Assembly (NCBI RefSeq): GCF_001295265.1
Contig: NZ_LJOD01000009.1
Location: 1 to 64,000 of the forward strand
Direction of reading: 5' to 3'
Length of the DNA: 64,000 nt
Origin: Chryseobacterium indologenes
GTDB lineage: Bacteria; Bacteroidota; Bacteroidia; Flavobacteriales; Weeksellaceae
Shown: positions 9,906 through 17,993 of the stretch, one piece after another
How the letters are laid out: every line of letters starts with the position of its first letter
Numbering within the stretch: position 1 is the first letter of the stretch
Position numbers and translations under genes: made by a program
Notes under the pieces: generated by a model
The model's input: the letters and a program-made list of their open reading frames with translations, nothing else
Told to the model about the DNA's origin: nothing
Database searches by the model: none

Positions 9906-11102
9906 ATGAAAAAAAAGCATCATTATAAGAAGAAAGCTTCACCTGCAAAAAAATGGTCGGCCAGACTGCATCTGTGGTTAGGTTTGTCTGTTGGAATTAT
10001 TGTTTTCATCGTTTCACTTACGGGAACCCTGTATGTGTTTAAAGATGAGATACAGAACAGTCTCCGAAAAGAAGCCATTTATGTAAAAGGAACAGCATTC
10101 CATCCCATCTCTATTCATGTTCTGAAGGATAAAGTCAGTCGTGAGCTTCAGGAAAAGTTTCCTTTGAGCTCCGTAGAAATTCCTTTGGATAAAAATAAGT
10201 CCTACCGTTTTCTGTACTATGAGAAAAATAAAAAAGGGTGGAATTATTTTGAGGAAGTAAAGATCAACAAATTGGTCTATGTAGACCAGTATACCGGAAA
10301 AATTCTCGCTGTATATGATGAGAAATATAATTTCTTCAACATTCTGAAATACATTCACTGGAGCCTCCTTCTCAATTCCGAGTGGGGAAAATATGTAGTA
10401 GGCATACCCACAGTTCTCTTTATCATTATGCTGATCACCGGGATTGTCTTATGGTGGCCGAAAAATAAAAAAGCACGAAAAGGACGTTTCTGGTTCCGCT
10501 GGGAAAATGTTAAGACCTGGAAACGCAGAAACTATGACCTTCATAATGTATTAGGATTTTATGCCTCATTTATAGCCTTGTTAATGAGTATTACAGGGAT
10601 TTATTTCGCTTATCCTTATGTGAAAAATGCCATTCATTTTACGTTATCCGGATCGGCAGACCTTCCGAAGGACAAAGAAATCCAATCTCCCGATTCACTA
10701 ATGGCTAAAAACAGTTCAGTGTATGATCTTACGGCACAGCAAACAAGAAAATTATATGCAGGATCTGCCAGCTTCCGGATTCCTCTGAACGGAAAAAACA
10801 AGAAAGGAAAAGACCTTAAAAACATTCCCATCACCATCTACGGAGAAGAAGGAAAGTTCAGTGAACGAAATATGCTGGTCTTTGACAGATACTCAGGGAA
10901 ACTTCTGGCCAATAAACCTCATCAGAAGCTAAGCAATGCTGAAAAATATGCGAACGCCAATTATGACATTCATACGGGATCGTATTTCGGGCTGTTTGGG
11001 AAAATCATCTGGTTCATCACCGGACTTATCTGTACCTCGCTTCCTGTAACAGGATTTCTGGTATGGTGGGGAAAGCAAAAGAAACAAGGAAAGAAAATAT
11101 AA
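9906..11102 (+). CDS. PepSY-associated membrane protein, first copy
   Basis: A 398-residue inner-membrane protein of the PepSY-associated TM family. A basic N-terminus (MKKKHHYKKK) precedes a first membrane helix (about 23-45, GLSVGIIVFIVSLTGTLYVF). Conserved HWSLL, TGIVLWWP, NYDLHNVLGFYAS, NYDIHTGSYFG and LPVTGFLVWWG segments mark further helices with histidines that may bind haem; that role is inferred from the family. Its stop overlaps the next receptor start (TAATG), which implies translational coupling. A paralogue lies at 13277. Confidence 0.88.
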   Translation: MKKKHHYKKKASPAKKWSARLHLWLGLSVGIIVFIVSLTGTLYVFKDEIQNSLRKEAIYVKGTAFHPISIHVLKDKVSRELQEKFPLSSVEIPLDKNKSYRFLYYEKNKKGWNYFEEVKINKLVYVDQYTGKILAVYDEKYNFFNILKYIHWSLLLNSEWGKYVVGIPTVLFIIMLITGIVLWWPKNKKARKGRFWFRWENVKTWKRRNYDLHNVLGFYASFIALLMSITGIYFAYPYVKNAIHFTLSGSADLPKDKEIQSPDSLMAKNSSVYDLTAQQTRKLYAGSASFRIPLNGKNKKGKDLKNIPITIYGEEGKFSERNMLVFDRYSGKLLANKPHQKLSNAEKYANANYDIHTGSYFGLFGKIIWFITGLICTSLPVTGFLVWWGKQKKQGKKI

Positions 11103-13225
11103 TGAAAAAAGCGCTTTTATCAGCTGCGTGTTTAGGATCTGTTACCGTATTTGCACAGATTAAAGACAGTATCCAGACAAAAAATGTGGAAGAGGTTATC
11201 ATGACCGCTTCCCGGAAAAAAGAAAACATCAAAGAAATACCAAGTTCTGTAACCGTTGTTGCCGAAAAGCAGATTCAGTCTCAGCTGACCGTCAATTCAG
11301 ATATTACAAGCATTCTTCAGTATACGGTTCCCAGCTTAGGAACCAATTCAGGGCAGACGTCTAACACCGGACAGACTTTAAGAGGCCGCCAGGTTCTTGT
11401 CCTTATCGACGGCATCCCGCAATCTACCCCACTCAGAAACGGAGCCAGAGATTTAAGAAGTATCGACCCTTCCGTTATTGAAAGGATTGAGGTAATTAAA
11501 GGGGCTTCTTCCATTTACGGAAACGGGGCAGATGGAGGAATTATCAATTATATCACAAAAAGAAGCAAGTCTGATAAAAAAATCTCCGGGCTTTCACAGA
11601 TCGGATTTACGGGACAGCCTTACAAAGGCGGGGGTACGCTTGGCGTAAGAGCCAGCCAGCTTTTATCCGGGAAGATCAGTAAGTTTGATTATCTATTCTC
11701 TTTAGCCTACGAAAGAACAGGTTATATGAAAGATGCAGACGGGATATACCTTACCCCAACCTACAGTACCGCCAAGATGGACAATTACAACGGTATGCTG
11801 AAATTAGGATACAACATCAATAATGACCAGAGAATTGAAGCCTCATACATTGGCTATGCTTCAAAATCGGATCTCAACTTAGGATTAAAAACCGGAAAAT
11901 ATGGAATTAAGCCGACTATCGGAGACGGTATCGGAAAAAGCCTTGAAACTACACCTCAGGGAACCCCTAAAAATCATAATTTCAGAATCAATTACGACAA
12001 CCAGAATATGTTCTGGGGCACCACTTCACTGAACTTTAACGCCTATATGCAGGATTTTAAAACTGTATATGGTTATAGCGACACTTTCTTCGGAGGCGGA
12101 CAGTCTAATGTCATATCCAAAAAATACGGAGCCAGAATTAATTTTGACACCAGATTGTGGAATGCAGTAAACTCACAGGCTGAAATCATGTACGGAATGG
12201 ATATCCTGAATGATCAGACCGTTCAGAAACTGGAGGACGGCCGCTACTGGACCCCGGATATGAACATGACCAACCTTGCCCCTTTCCTTTTGATAAAAGT
12301 GGATCTTTTAAAGAAGCTTACCCTTAAAGGAGGCCTCCGCTATGAAAATATGAAAGTTAATGTGGGAGATTTCAATACCCTTTCCACCCTCAAAAGTGAC
12401 GGCACTTTTACAGAAAGTATTTTTGTAGCAGGCGGAAAATTAAAATACAATGCCCTGGTAGCCAACCTTGGAGTACGTTATAACATCGACCCTTTCCTGA
12501 ACCTGTTCGGAAGCTTCTCACAATCCTACTCCATCAATGAGCTGGGAAGAATTTTAAGAACCTCAACGCAGGGAACCATTCAGAAACTTGAAACCAAGCC
12601 AATCATCGTCAACAATTATGAGTTGGGAGCTACAGGACAGATTTCAAAATGGATCAATTATGAGATCACATCTTATGTGAGTACTTCAAAATTAGGAGCT
12701 TCATTTGTACAAAGCCCAGACAGAGCTTTAACCATTCAGAGATCGCCTGAAATTGTGTATGGCGTGGAAGGTTTTTTACATTTTAATCCTGCACGATGGA
12801 TCAGCTTCGGTGGAAGCTACAGCTGGATGGAAGGAATTACCTCATTAAAAGACGATGGTGATTATTCAGCCAAAATCAACAACAGCAGAATTTCCGCCCC
12901 TAAAGTTCTTGCTTATATCCAGGCAAAACCGGTTCCTGCCCTTTCCCTTGGAATTGATATGCTTCACGCTTTCCAACAGGACAGATTCCAGCCTAATACC
13001 AAGACAGGGCTATTTGCTTACGGTGAAGGCTATGTTCCTGAATACACTGTTTTCAATTTCAAATCTAGCTATGAGGTGAATAAAAACTGGAAAGTCTCTC
13101 TTGGTGTTGAAAATATATTCAACAGAATGTATCAGCCTGCTATTGCCTGGTGGTCTGCCAGAGACAGTGAATTTGTAAACGCACCGGGAACCAGAGGAAC
13201 TTTAATGCTGGAATATAAATTTTAA
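11102..13225 (+). CDS. TonB-dependent receptor, second copy
   Basis: Outer-membrane receptor of 707 residues. The ATG at 11102 overlaps the preceding stop as TAATG. It begins a clean signal peptide (MKKALLSAACLGSVTVFAQ), so I prefer it to the in-frame ATG at 11063. The plug has VEEVIMTASRKKENIKEIP, GQTLRGRQVLVLIDGIP, IERIEVIKGASSIYGNGADGG and NYITKR. The barrel ends in GTLMLEYKF. Organisation with the upstream PepSY gene suggests a shared iron-siderophore role. It is clearly divergent in sequence from the receptor at 7657, so the two probably take different ligands. Confidence 0.9.
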   Translation: MKKALLSAACLGSVTVFAQIKDSIQTKNVEEVIMTASRKKENIKEIPSSVTVVAEKQIQSQLTVNSDITSILQYTVPSLGTNSGQTSNTGQTLRGRQVLVLIDGIPQSTPLRNGARDLRSIDPSVIERIEVIKGASSIYGNGADGGIINYITKRSKSDKKISGLSQIGFTGQPYKGGGTLGVRASQLLSGKISKFDYLFSLAYERTGYMKDADGIYLTPTYSTAKMDNYNGMLKLGYNINNDQRIEASYIGYASKSDLNLGLKTGKYGIKPTIGDGIGKSLETTPQGTPKNHNFRINYDNQNMFWGTTSLNFNAYMQDFKTVYGYSDTFFGGGQSNVISKKYGARINFDTRLWNAVNSQAEIMYGMDILNDQTVQKLEDGRYWTPDMNMTNLAPFLLIKVDLLKKLTLKGGLRYENMKVNVGDFNTLSTLKSDGTFTESIFVAGGKLKYNALVANLGVRYNIDPFLNLFGSFSQSYSINELGRILRTSTQGTIQKLETKPIIVNNYELGATGQISKWINYEITSYVSTSKLGASFVQSPDRALTIQRSPEIVYGVEGFLHFNPARWISFGGSYSWMEGITSLKDDGDYSAKINNSRISAPKVLAYIQAKPVPALSLGIDMLHAFQQDRFQPNTKTGLFAYGEGYVPEYTVFNFKSSYEVNKNWKVSLGVENIFNRMYQPAIAWWSARDSEFVNAPGTRGTLMLEYKF

Positions 13226-13249
13226 TTAATCTAAATAAAAAGTAAAACT

Positions 13250-13257
13250 TATCTTTG
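13250..13257 (+). promoter_or_regulatory. TAnnTTTG -7 box for the second PepSY gene
   Basis: TATCTTTG lies 20 bases before the ATG at 13277, suggesting that the second PepSY gene has its own promoter besides read-through from the receptor gene. Confidence 0.5.
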
Positions 13258-13276
13258 TCTTGCTTTTCCTACCTAT

Positions 13277-14488
13277 ATGAAGAAAAAACATCATCATAAA
13301 AAGAAACCGGGATTTTTTAAAAAGTGGTCATCTAAACTGCATTTATGGTTTGGATTGGGGATTGGGTTCCTGATCTTCATTATTTCTATCACCGGAGCAT
13401 TATACGTCTTTAAAGACGAGGTGGAAAACTTTACCCGCAAAGATGCTATTTATCATAACGAGCAGGATATAGAGAAAAAAGAGGTCCTTCCGATCAGAGT
13501 GATGGAAAAAGCCGTAGCGGAACAGGTAAAGGAAAAATACCCTATCCACTGGGTAAATATTCCTATTGATAAGAAAATGTCTTACATGTTCTTCTGGTAT
13601 GAGCACAATACGAAGGCCTGGAATTATTTTGACGAATACCCAATCTATAAGCAGGCTTATGTTAATCCCTACACCGGAAAAGTCTTAAGGGTTTATGATG
13701 AAAAGAACGGATTCTTCAACATCGTAAAAATGATCCACTGGAGTTTCCTTCTGAAGCAGGACTGGGGAGCTTATGTTGTAGGAATCCCTGTTATTATTTT
13801 TATCATTATGCTGATCACGGGAATTGTTTTATGGTGGCCCAGAAATAAAGCGGCAAGAAAACAGCGCTTTTCATTTAAATGGAAAAATGTTAAAAGCTGG
13901 AAAAGAAAGAATTATGATCTTCACAACGTGCTTGGGTTTTACGCTTCCGTCTTTGCTTTAATTTTCTCCATCACCGGATTATTCTATGCATTTTTCGTTG
14001 TTCAGGCCATGATTTATATGCTGTTTTCCGGAGGAGAAACAAAATATCCGGACTTTTCCTACATTAAAACCAAAGCACCTGTTGAGCTGAGAACAGAAGG
14101 TACACTGGATAAAATCATCAACACAGTGAAGCAGAAATATCCTGATTCTTATGGTTTTGCTATAGATTTGGGGCACGAACACATGGACGATCATGAACAT
14201 CCGAATTTCGAGGTGTATGTAAAGCACCTTTCCTACTCTTACCACAAAAGCAGCAGCCTGATCTTTGATGAAAATTCCGGAGAACTTCTCCACACCCACG
14301 ACCCTAAGGATAAAAACTTCGGGGAAAAAGTGATTAATGCCAATTATGACATTCATGTTGGTGCCATTCTGGGATTGCCAACCAAAATTATTGCATTCAT
14401 TGTCAGTCTAATATGCGCCTCTCTTCCGGTTACAGGGTTTATGGTCTGGTGGGGAAGAAGAAAAAAGAAACCGGCCGGAGCTGCCTGA
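13277..14488 (+). CDS. PepSY-associated membrane protein, second copy
   Basis: A 403-residue paralogue of the protein at 9906 with the same order of blocks: basic MKKKHHHKKK start, first helix about 25-47, MIHWSFLL, TGIVLWWPRNK, NYDLHNVLGFYAS, NANYDIHVGAILG, LPVTGFMVWWG. It differs by a His/Asp-rich stretch in the large periplasmic loop (LGHEHMDDHEHPNFE, about residues 297-311) that is absent from the first copy and could bind metal. The pairing with the receptor just upstream mirrors the first pair and points to a tandem duplication. Confidence 0.88.
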   Translation: MKKKHHHKKKPGFFKKWSSKLHLWFGLGIGFLIFIISITGALYVFKDEVENFTRKDAIYHNEQDIEKKEVLPIRVMEKAVAEQVKEKYPIHWVNIPIDKKMSYMFFWYEHNTKAWNYFDEYPIYKQAYVNPYTGKVLRVYDEKNGFFNIVKMIHWSFLLKQDWGAYVVGIPVIIFIIMLITGIVLWWPRNKAARKQRFSFKWKNVKSWKRKNYDLHNVLGFYASVFALIFSITGLFYAFFVVQAMIYMLFSGGETKYPDFSYIKTKAPVELRTEGTLDKIINTVKQKYPDSYGFAIDLGHEHMDDHEHPNFEVYVKHLSYSYHKSSSLIFDENSGELLHTHDPKDKNFGEKVINANYDIHVGAILGLPTKIIAFIVSLICASLPVTGFMVWWGRRKKKPAGAA

Positions 14489-14570
14489 AACTTTTTTAAA
14501 TAAATGTTTAGTTAATAATCCATTAATACAATCTTTTTTATAATTTTAACGCCTTAGAATTATAATAGAA

Positions 14571-15539
14571 ATGTCATTAATAGATTTATCAAAACAAGTT
14601 GCCCTGGGAATTGACATCGGAGGAACGAATACAAAGTTCGGAGTAGTAAACCACCGCGGCGAAGTCCTGGAAAAAGGAAGTCTGAGAACCGATGAATATG
14701 ATAAGGTAGAAGATTTCATTGATGCTTTATATGAACAGGTACACCCTTTAATAGAAAAGCACGGCACGGAAAAAAACTTTGACGGAATCGGAGTAGGCGC
14801 TCCTAATGCCAACTATTATAAAGGAACAATAGAACAGGCCCCTAACCTGCCATGGAAAGGCGTTATTCATTTTACAGATCTGATGACTGCCAAATTCAAC
14901 CTTCCATGTAAGGTGACCAATGATGCCAATGCTGCCGCTCTTGGAGAAATGCTTTTCGGAGCAGCCCGCGGAATGAAAGATTTCATCATGATTACCCTGG
15001 GAACAGGCGTTGGAAGCGGAATTATTTCCAATGGCAGCCTGATCTACGGACATGACGGTTTTGCCGGAGAGCTGGGACATACCATTGTAAAGCCCGGCGG
15101 AAGAAAGCACTGGAGCACAGGATCTGAAGGAAGCCTGGAAGCCTATGCTTCTGCAACCGGAATCGCTATTACAGCCAAGAAAATGAGAGCCGAATTTCCT
15201 GAATCCATGCTGAATCAGTACCCTGAAGATGAAATCAATTCTAAAACTGTTCATGAATGTGCATTGAAAGGAGACCCTATCGCTATTGAGGTTTTCAGAT
15301 ATACCGGACAGAAATTGGGTGAAGCTCTAGCCAACTTTGTAATGTTTTCTTCACCGGAAGCCATTCTTCTTTTCGGAGGCGTAATCAAAGCTGGAGACTT
15401 TATTCTGAAGCCCGCTAAACTCTACATGGAAAGGAACCTTCTGCCGATCTTCCGAAATAAGGTAAAACTGGTTTTCAGTGAGCTGGATGAAGCAGATGCA
15501 GCAATCTTAGGAGCAAGTGCCCTTGTCTGGGAGAAATAA
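14571..15539 (+). CDS. ROK family sugar kinase (glucokinase-like)
   Basis: Cytoplasmic 322-residue kinase that probably phosphorylates glucose or a related sugar. The N-terminal phosphate motif DIGGTNTKFGVV is at about 15-26. The sugar-binding NDANAAALGE and the GTGVGSGIISNG loop are present, as is the ELGHTIV histidine. The usual ROK zinc motif CxCGxxGCxE is replaced by a cysteine-free GRKHWSTGSEGSLEAYAS, so no zinc site is expected. It stands alone between the iron genes and msrA, followed by an intrinsic terminator. Substrate is not fixed by the context. Confidence 0.87.
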   Translation: MSLIDLSKQVALGIDIGGTNTKFGVVNHRGEVLEKGSLRTDEYDKVEDFIDALYEQVHPLIEKHGTEKNFDGIGVGAPNANYYKGTIEQAPNLPWKGVIHFTDLMTAKFNLPCKVTNDANAAALGEMLFGAARGMKDFIMITLGTGVGSGIISNGSLIYGHDGFAGELGHTIVKPGGRKHWSTGSEGSLEAYASATGIAITAKKMRAEFPESMLNQYPEDEINSKTVHECALKGDPIAIEVFRYTGQKLGEALANFVMFSSPEAILLFGGVIKAGDFILKPAKLYMERNLLPIFRNKVKLVFSELDEADAAILGASALVWEK

Positions 15540-15559
15540 GAGAATAAATTAAATAATCA

Positions 15560-15584
15560 AGCAGTCTATATGGCTGCTTTTTTT
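15560..15584 (+). terminator. Intrinsic terminator after the ROK kinase
   Basis: AGCAGTC (15560-15566) pairs with GGCTGCT (15572-15578, one G-U) and runs into seven T. Confidence 0.65.
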
Positions 15585-15820
15585 GTTCACGATACAAATA
15601 TGTACAGATCTTCTTTTAGTAAATAAGGGAATATAATGCCACAGAAATCCTTTAATACAGTTAGTAGAATTTATTCAATAGAGGCGGACATTAATCCTTC
15701 TAAATAATAAAAGACCATCCACGGGCTTTAGTATCGTGACACCAAGATATTTCATTCATTTATAGTTTCTATCGATGTAACATTTGCATTATTTGTATTT
15801 AAAACCACTAAAGTTTTTCT

Positions 15821-15828
15821 TACTTTTG
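15821..15828 (+). promoter_or_regulatory. TAnnTTTG -7 box upstream of msrA
   Basis: TACTTTTG lies 65 bases before the msrA ATG at 15886, giving an untranslated leader of about 60 bases. Confidence 0.5.
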
Positions 15829-15885
15829 ATTGGTTTTTCGGGACCACAACCCTGCAAAAACAATGAATAAAAACAATCAATTACA

Positions 15886-16440
15886 ATGGAGAATAATAAA
15901 TTTGAGCAGATCACTTTCGGAGGCGGCTGCTTCTGGTGTGTGGAAAGCTGTTTTAATATGCTGAAAGGAGTAAAGTCTGCTGTTTCCGGATATTCGGGAG
16001 GGCACAAGGAAAATCCGACCTATGAAGAAGTCTGCACCGGTGAAACGGGCCACGCAGAAGTTGTACAGATTACTTATGATCCTGCTGTTATTTCTTATGA
16101 ACAGCTTATGGATGTATTTTTCTTCCTTCATGATCCTACCCAGCTGAACAGACAGGGCAATGACATAGGCACCCAATACCGTTCGGTTATTTACTATAAA
16201 GATGAGGCTGAAAAAGCTAAAGCAGAAGAAGCTTTAAAAGCATCTGAAGCCTCGGGAAGATGGCCAGGAACATATGTTACAGAACTTACAAAGTTTGAAA
16301 AATTCTGGCCGGCAGAACAGTATCACCAGGGATATTATAATGAAAACCCCACACAGCCTTACTGCAGCGCAGTGGTAGGGCCTAAGATCCAGAAGTTCAA
16401 AAAACATTACGGAGCATTGGAAATGCTGAATGCAGAATAA
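15886..16440 (+). CDS. msrA: Peptide-methionine (S)-S-oxide reductase
   Basis: Repairs oxidised methionine. The catalytic Cys15 lies in GGGCFWCVE, the family signature. YSGGHKENPTYEEVCTGETGHAE and GNDIGTQYRS build the substrate pocket. A Cys in QPYCSAVVGPK near the C-terminus is a candidate resolving residue. 184 residues is normal for the family. No signal peptide is visible, so it is likely cytoplasmic. It converges with the next gene on a shared hairpin. Confidence 0.95.
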   Translation: MENNKFEQITFGGGCFWCVESCFNMLKGVKSAVSGYSGGHKENPTYEEVCTGETGHAEVVQITYDPAVISYEQLMDVFFFLHDPTQLNRQGNDIGTQYRSVIYYKDEAEKAKAEEALKASEASGRWPGTYVTELTKFEKFWPAEQYHQGYYNENPTQPYCSAVVGPKIQKFKKHYGALEMLNAE

Positions 16441-16447
16441 AAACAGG

Positions 16448-16482
16448 AAGAGAGATAAAATAAAATTTGTCTCTCTTTTTTT
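16448..16482. terminator. Terminator between convergent genes
   Basis: AAGAGAGA (16448-16455) and TCTCTCTT (16470-16477) form an 8-bp stem with a 14-base loop followed by T, right after msrA and at the 3' end of the minus-strand gene. Confidence 0.6.
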
Positions 16483-17335
16483 ATTCTTCTGCCACTAGTG
16501 TATCTTTTTGTTTTCCTGCATATTTGAATATAATCCAGGAAGTTGATCTTCTTAATTCCCGTCCTGTATCGGGATCTACACCATCAGCTGTAAAAAACTC
16601 AACTTCATTATTATATTTTGAATACCATGTTTTCCCGGCAGCATTCAGGTCTGTCAATGTATCCTTTCTCATAATCTTTTTGAAATATATAAAATCATGT
16701 TTGTTCATGGCGACTATTGTAAGCCCGGGTCTGATAAAACTGCTGTCGGTCCCTATATACCTCTCTCCATTCCAGTACATGTATTTCTTTTCGGCAGAAG
16801 ACCCCATTGACATAAACCCCAAAGCTCCTGAATAGTCTTTATTCACTTTCTTATTATTGGAAAAAAGTACATTTCCGGTAACCAGACAGATGAGTAGAGC
16901 AATCTCCATAATACCCATACCGTTCTTTTTCATAAAGTCCGGCATCTTAAAATGCTGCTCATTTGTAATATTGATGTTGATTTTAGAAAGATTTTCGGTA
17001 ATAGATTCTTCATCTTTGTCCACCCTTATTTTTACCGTTGTAGAGTTCGCTTTTTCATCTGTTTTAATGAAAGTCCTGGAAAATTCTGAGAAATCTCTAT
17101 AGCCTGCATATTGGCTAAGCTTATCAAGCTTATAGGGTTCAATCTTGACTTTTTCCCCTGTCTCTGCAATATAAGCATCGTAATACCTTACTAAGGTTCT
17201 GTCTGCAATATCAAAATTCAATGTATCGCTTAAATATAGACTTAAATATAAAGCTATCCCATTCTTCGTATCCCTTCCTGAGCCTATCTCTCCTAGTCTA
17301 AAAACCTCATGAATTAATAGTTTTACCTTGGACAT
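16481..17335 (-). CDS. Membrane-anchored protein of unknown function with an N-terminal helical domain
   Basis: Not a family I can name. From the ATG at 17335 it has 284 residues; an upstream in-frame ATG at 17380 would add 15. The N-terminal part (about 1-90), with DRTLVRYYDAYI and LDKLSQYAGYRDFSEFSRTF, resembles helical domains at the start of several Bacteroidota membrane proteins and might bind DNA or a partner. One transmembrane helix lies near the middle (MEIALLICLVTGNVLF). The remainder (KKYMYWNGERYIGTD, IVAMNKHDFIYFKK) should be outside the cytoplasm. The layout suggests signal transfer across the membrane; that is inference. Confidence 0.7.
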   Translation of the reverse strand: MSKVKLLIHEVFRLGEIGSGRDTKNGIALYLSLYLSDTLNFDIADRTLVRYYDAYIAETGEKVKIEPYKLDKLSQYAGYRDFSEFSRTFIKTDEKANSTTVKIRVDKDEESITENLSKININITNEQHFKMPDFMKKNGMGIMEIALLICLVTGNVLFSNNKKVNKDYSGALGFMSMGSSAEKKYMYWNGERYIGTDSSFIRPGLTIVAMNKHDFIYFKKIMRKDTLTDLNAAGKTWYSKYNNEVEFFTADGVDPDTGRELRRSTSWIIFKYAGKQKDTLVAEE

Positions 17336-17717
17336 ATTTAGTTTTTTACAGCCGTTACAAAATAGGTAATTTTTCATCATACCACATTACGGCTTTCCGT
17401 AACACAGCATCTGTCCATTCTTTGTCTATCGATGTCGATGTTCTGTCAGCAATCACCTGCATTATTTTCTACAACTTTGCCATAGAAATCAGTGACAAAC
17501 AAAACATTACAGAAACAAAAATACAAAACTGATTTCAAACTACCAGATAAAACGGAGGTAAAACTCCGGGTTGGGAAGCAGATGTTTTCTCCTCCGTTTT
17601 TGAAGGTTCACTTCCCAAAAATTTAGAAGCGCTTCAAATTTTTTAAGCATGCAGCTCTACCTGTGATCGGTTTCGCGGGCAACTGCAGAAGTACCCAATT
17701 TTTAAATTTTTAAGAAG
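17336..17717. other. Intergenic region with candidate structured RNA
   Basis: No gene seen apart from the possible upstream start at 17380. TTACGG/CCGTAA forms a small hairpin at 17388-17403. The notable part is the set of interleaved inverted repeats at 17549-17643, listed separately. Confidence 0.5.
17549..17643 (+). ncRNA. Candidate structured RNA with interleaved inverted repeats
   Basis: Arm A, AAAACGGAGG (17549-17558), is the exact complement of CCTCCGTTTT (17591-17600). Arm B, TTGGGAAG (17571-17578), is the exact complement of CTTCCCAA (17611-17618). The order A-B-A'-B' permits an H-type pseudoknot or two mutually exclusive hairpins. A small hairpin CGGAG/CTCCG (17553-17557/17564-17568) competes with A. 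The stretch ends in an AT-flanked GAAGCGCTTC palindrome followed by six T (to 17643), which could terminate a short transcript. I could not assign it to a known RNA family. Confidence 0.3.
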
Positions 17718-17918
17718 ATGATACAGTTCATTCTAATGCTATTAGGTTTAGCATTCTCAAATAATAATGCCCATACAGTAACAGATAATAACGGACAAAA
17801 TCCGGTAACCGTGCAGAGCGACGGCGGCGGCGGTGCAGGTTTAGATCCGGGAGAACCTGGAGAGCCTGTAGGAGGAAACTCAGGTCAACTACCGCCGCCG
17901 CCTCAGCCTAAACCTTAA
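17718..17918 (+). CDS. Small Gly/Pro-rich exported peptide
   Basis: A 66-residue open frame with a hydrophobic start (MIQFILMLLGLAF) that can serve as a signal sequence. A Gly-rich segment (SDGGGGAGLDPGEPGEPVGG) and a Pro-rich end (LPPPPQPKP) follow. A terminator stands just after it. The next gene is a sensor kinase with TPR repeats likely outside the cytoplasm, so a ligand role is possible but unproven. Coding status rests on the plausible signal sequence, low-complexity but ordered composition and the terminator; no family is recognised. Confidence 0.55.
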   Translation: MIQFILMLLGLAFSNNNAHTVTDNNGQNPVTVQSDGGGGAGLDPGEPGEPVGGNSGQLPPPPQPKP

Positions 17919-17938
17919 TAAGAACACGTAAAATACTA

Positions 17939-17966
17939 GGACAGATTGTACAAATCTGTCCTTTTT
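17939..17966 (+). terminator. Intrinsic terminator between the small peptide and the TPR kinase
   Basis: A perfect 9-bp stem, GGACAGATT (17939-17947) with AATCTGTCC (17953-17961), a GTACA loop, then five T. Confidence 0.8.
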
Positions 17967-17993
17967 CTTATTTTGCATGTAAAACAAGCAGCT

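Larger units (their letters stand above)
15540..15885 (+). other. Intergenic region between the ROK kinase and msrA
   Basis: 346 bases without a convincing gene. It holds a terminator at the left, an 8-bp inverted repeat CACGATAC (15588-15595) / GTATCGTG (15731-15738) spanning about 150 bases, and a TAnnTTTG box near the right end. Confidence 0.5.

Noticed and set aside
14748..15254. 168-codon open frame antisense to the ROK kinase
   Set aside because: Shadow of a well-supported gene; composition and lack of motifs give no reason to accept it.
17551..17580. Resemblance of GGAGGTAAAACTCCGGG to the conserved core of RNase P RNA
   Set aside because: The match is short, the spacing is wrong, and the rest of a 350-base RNase P RNA is missing.
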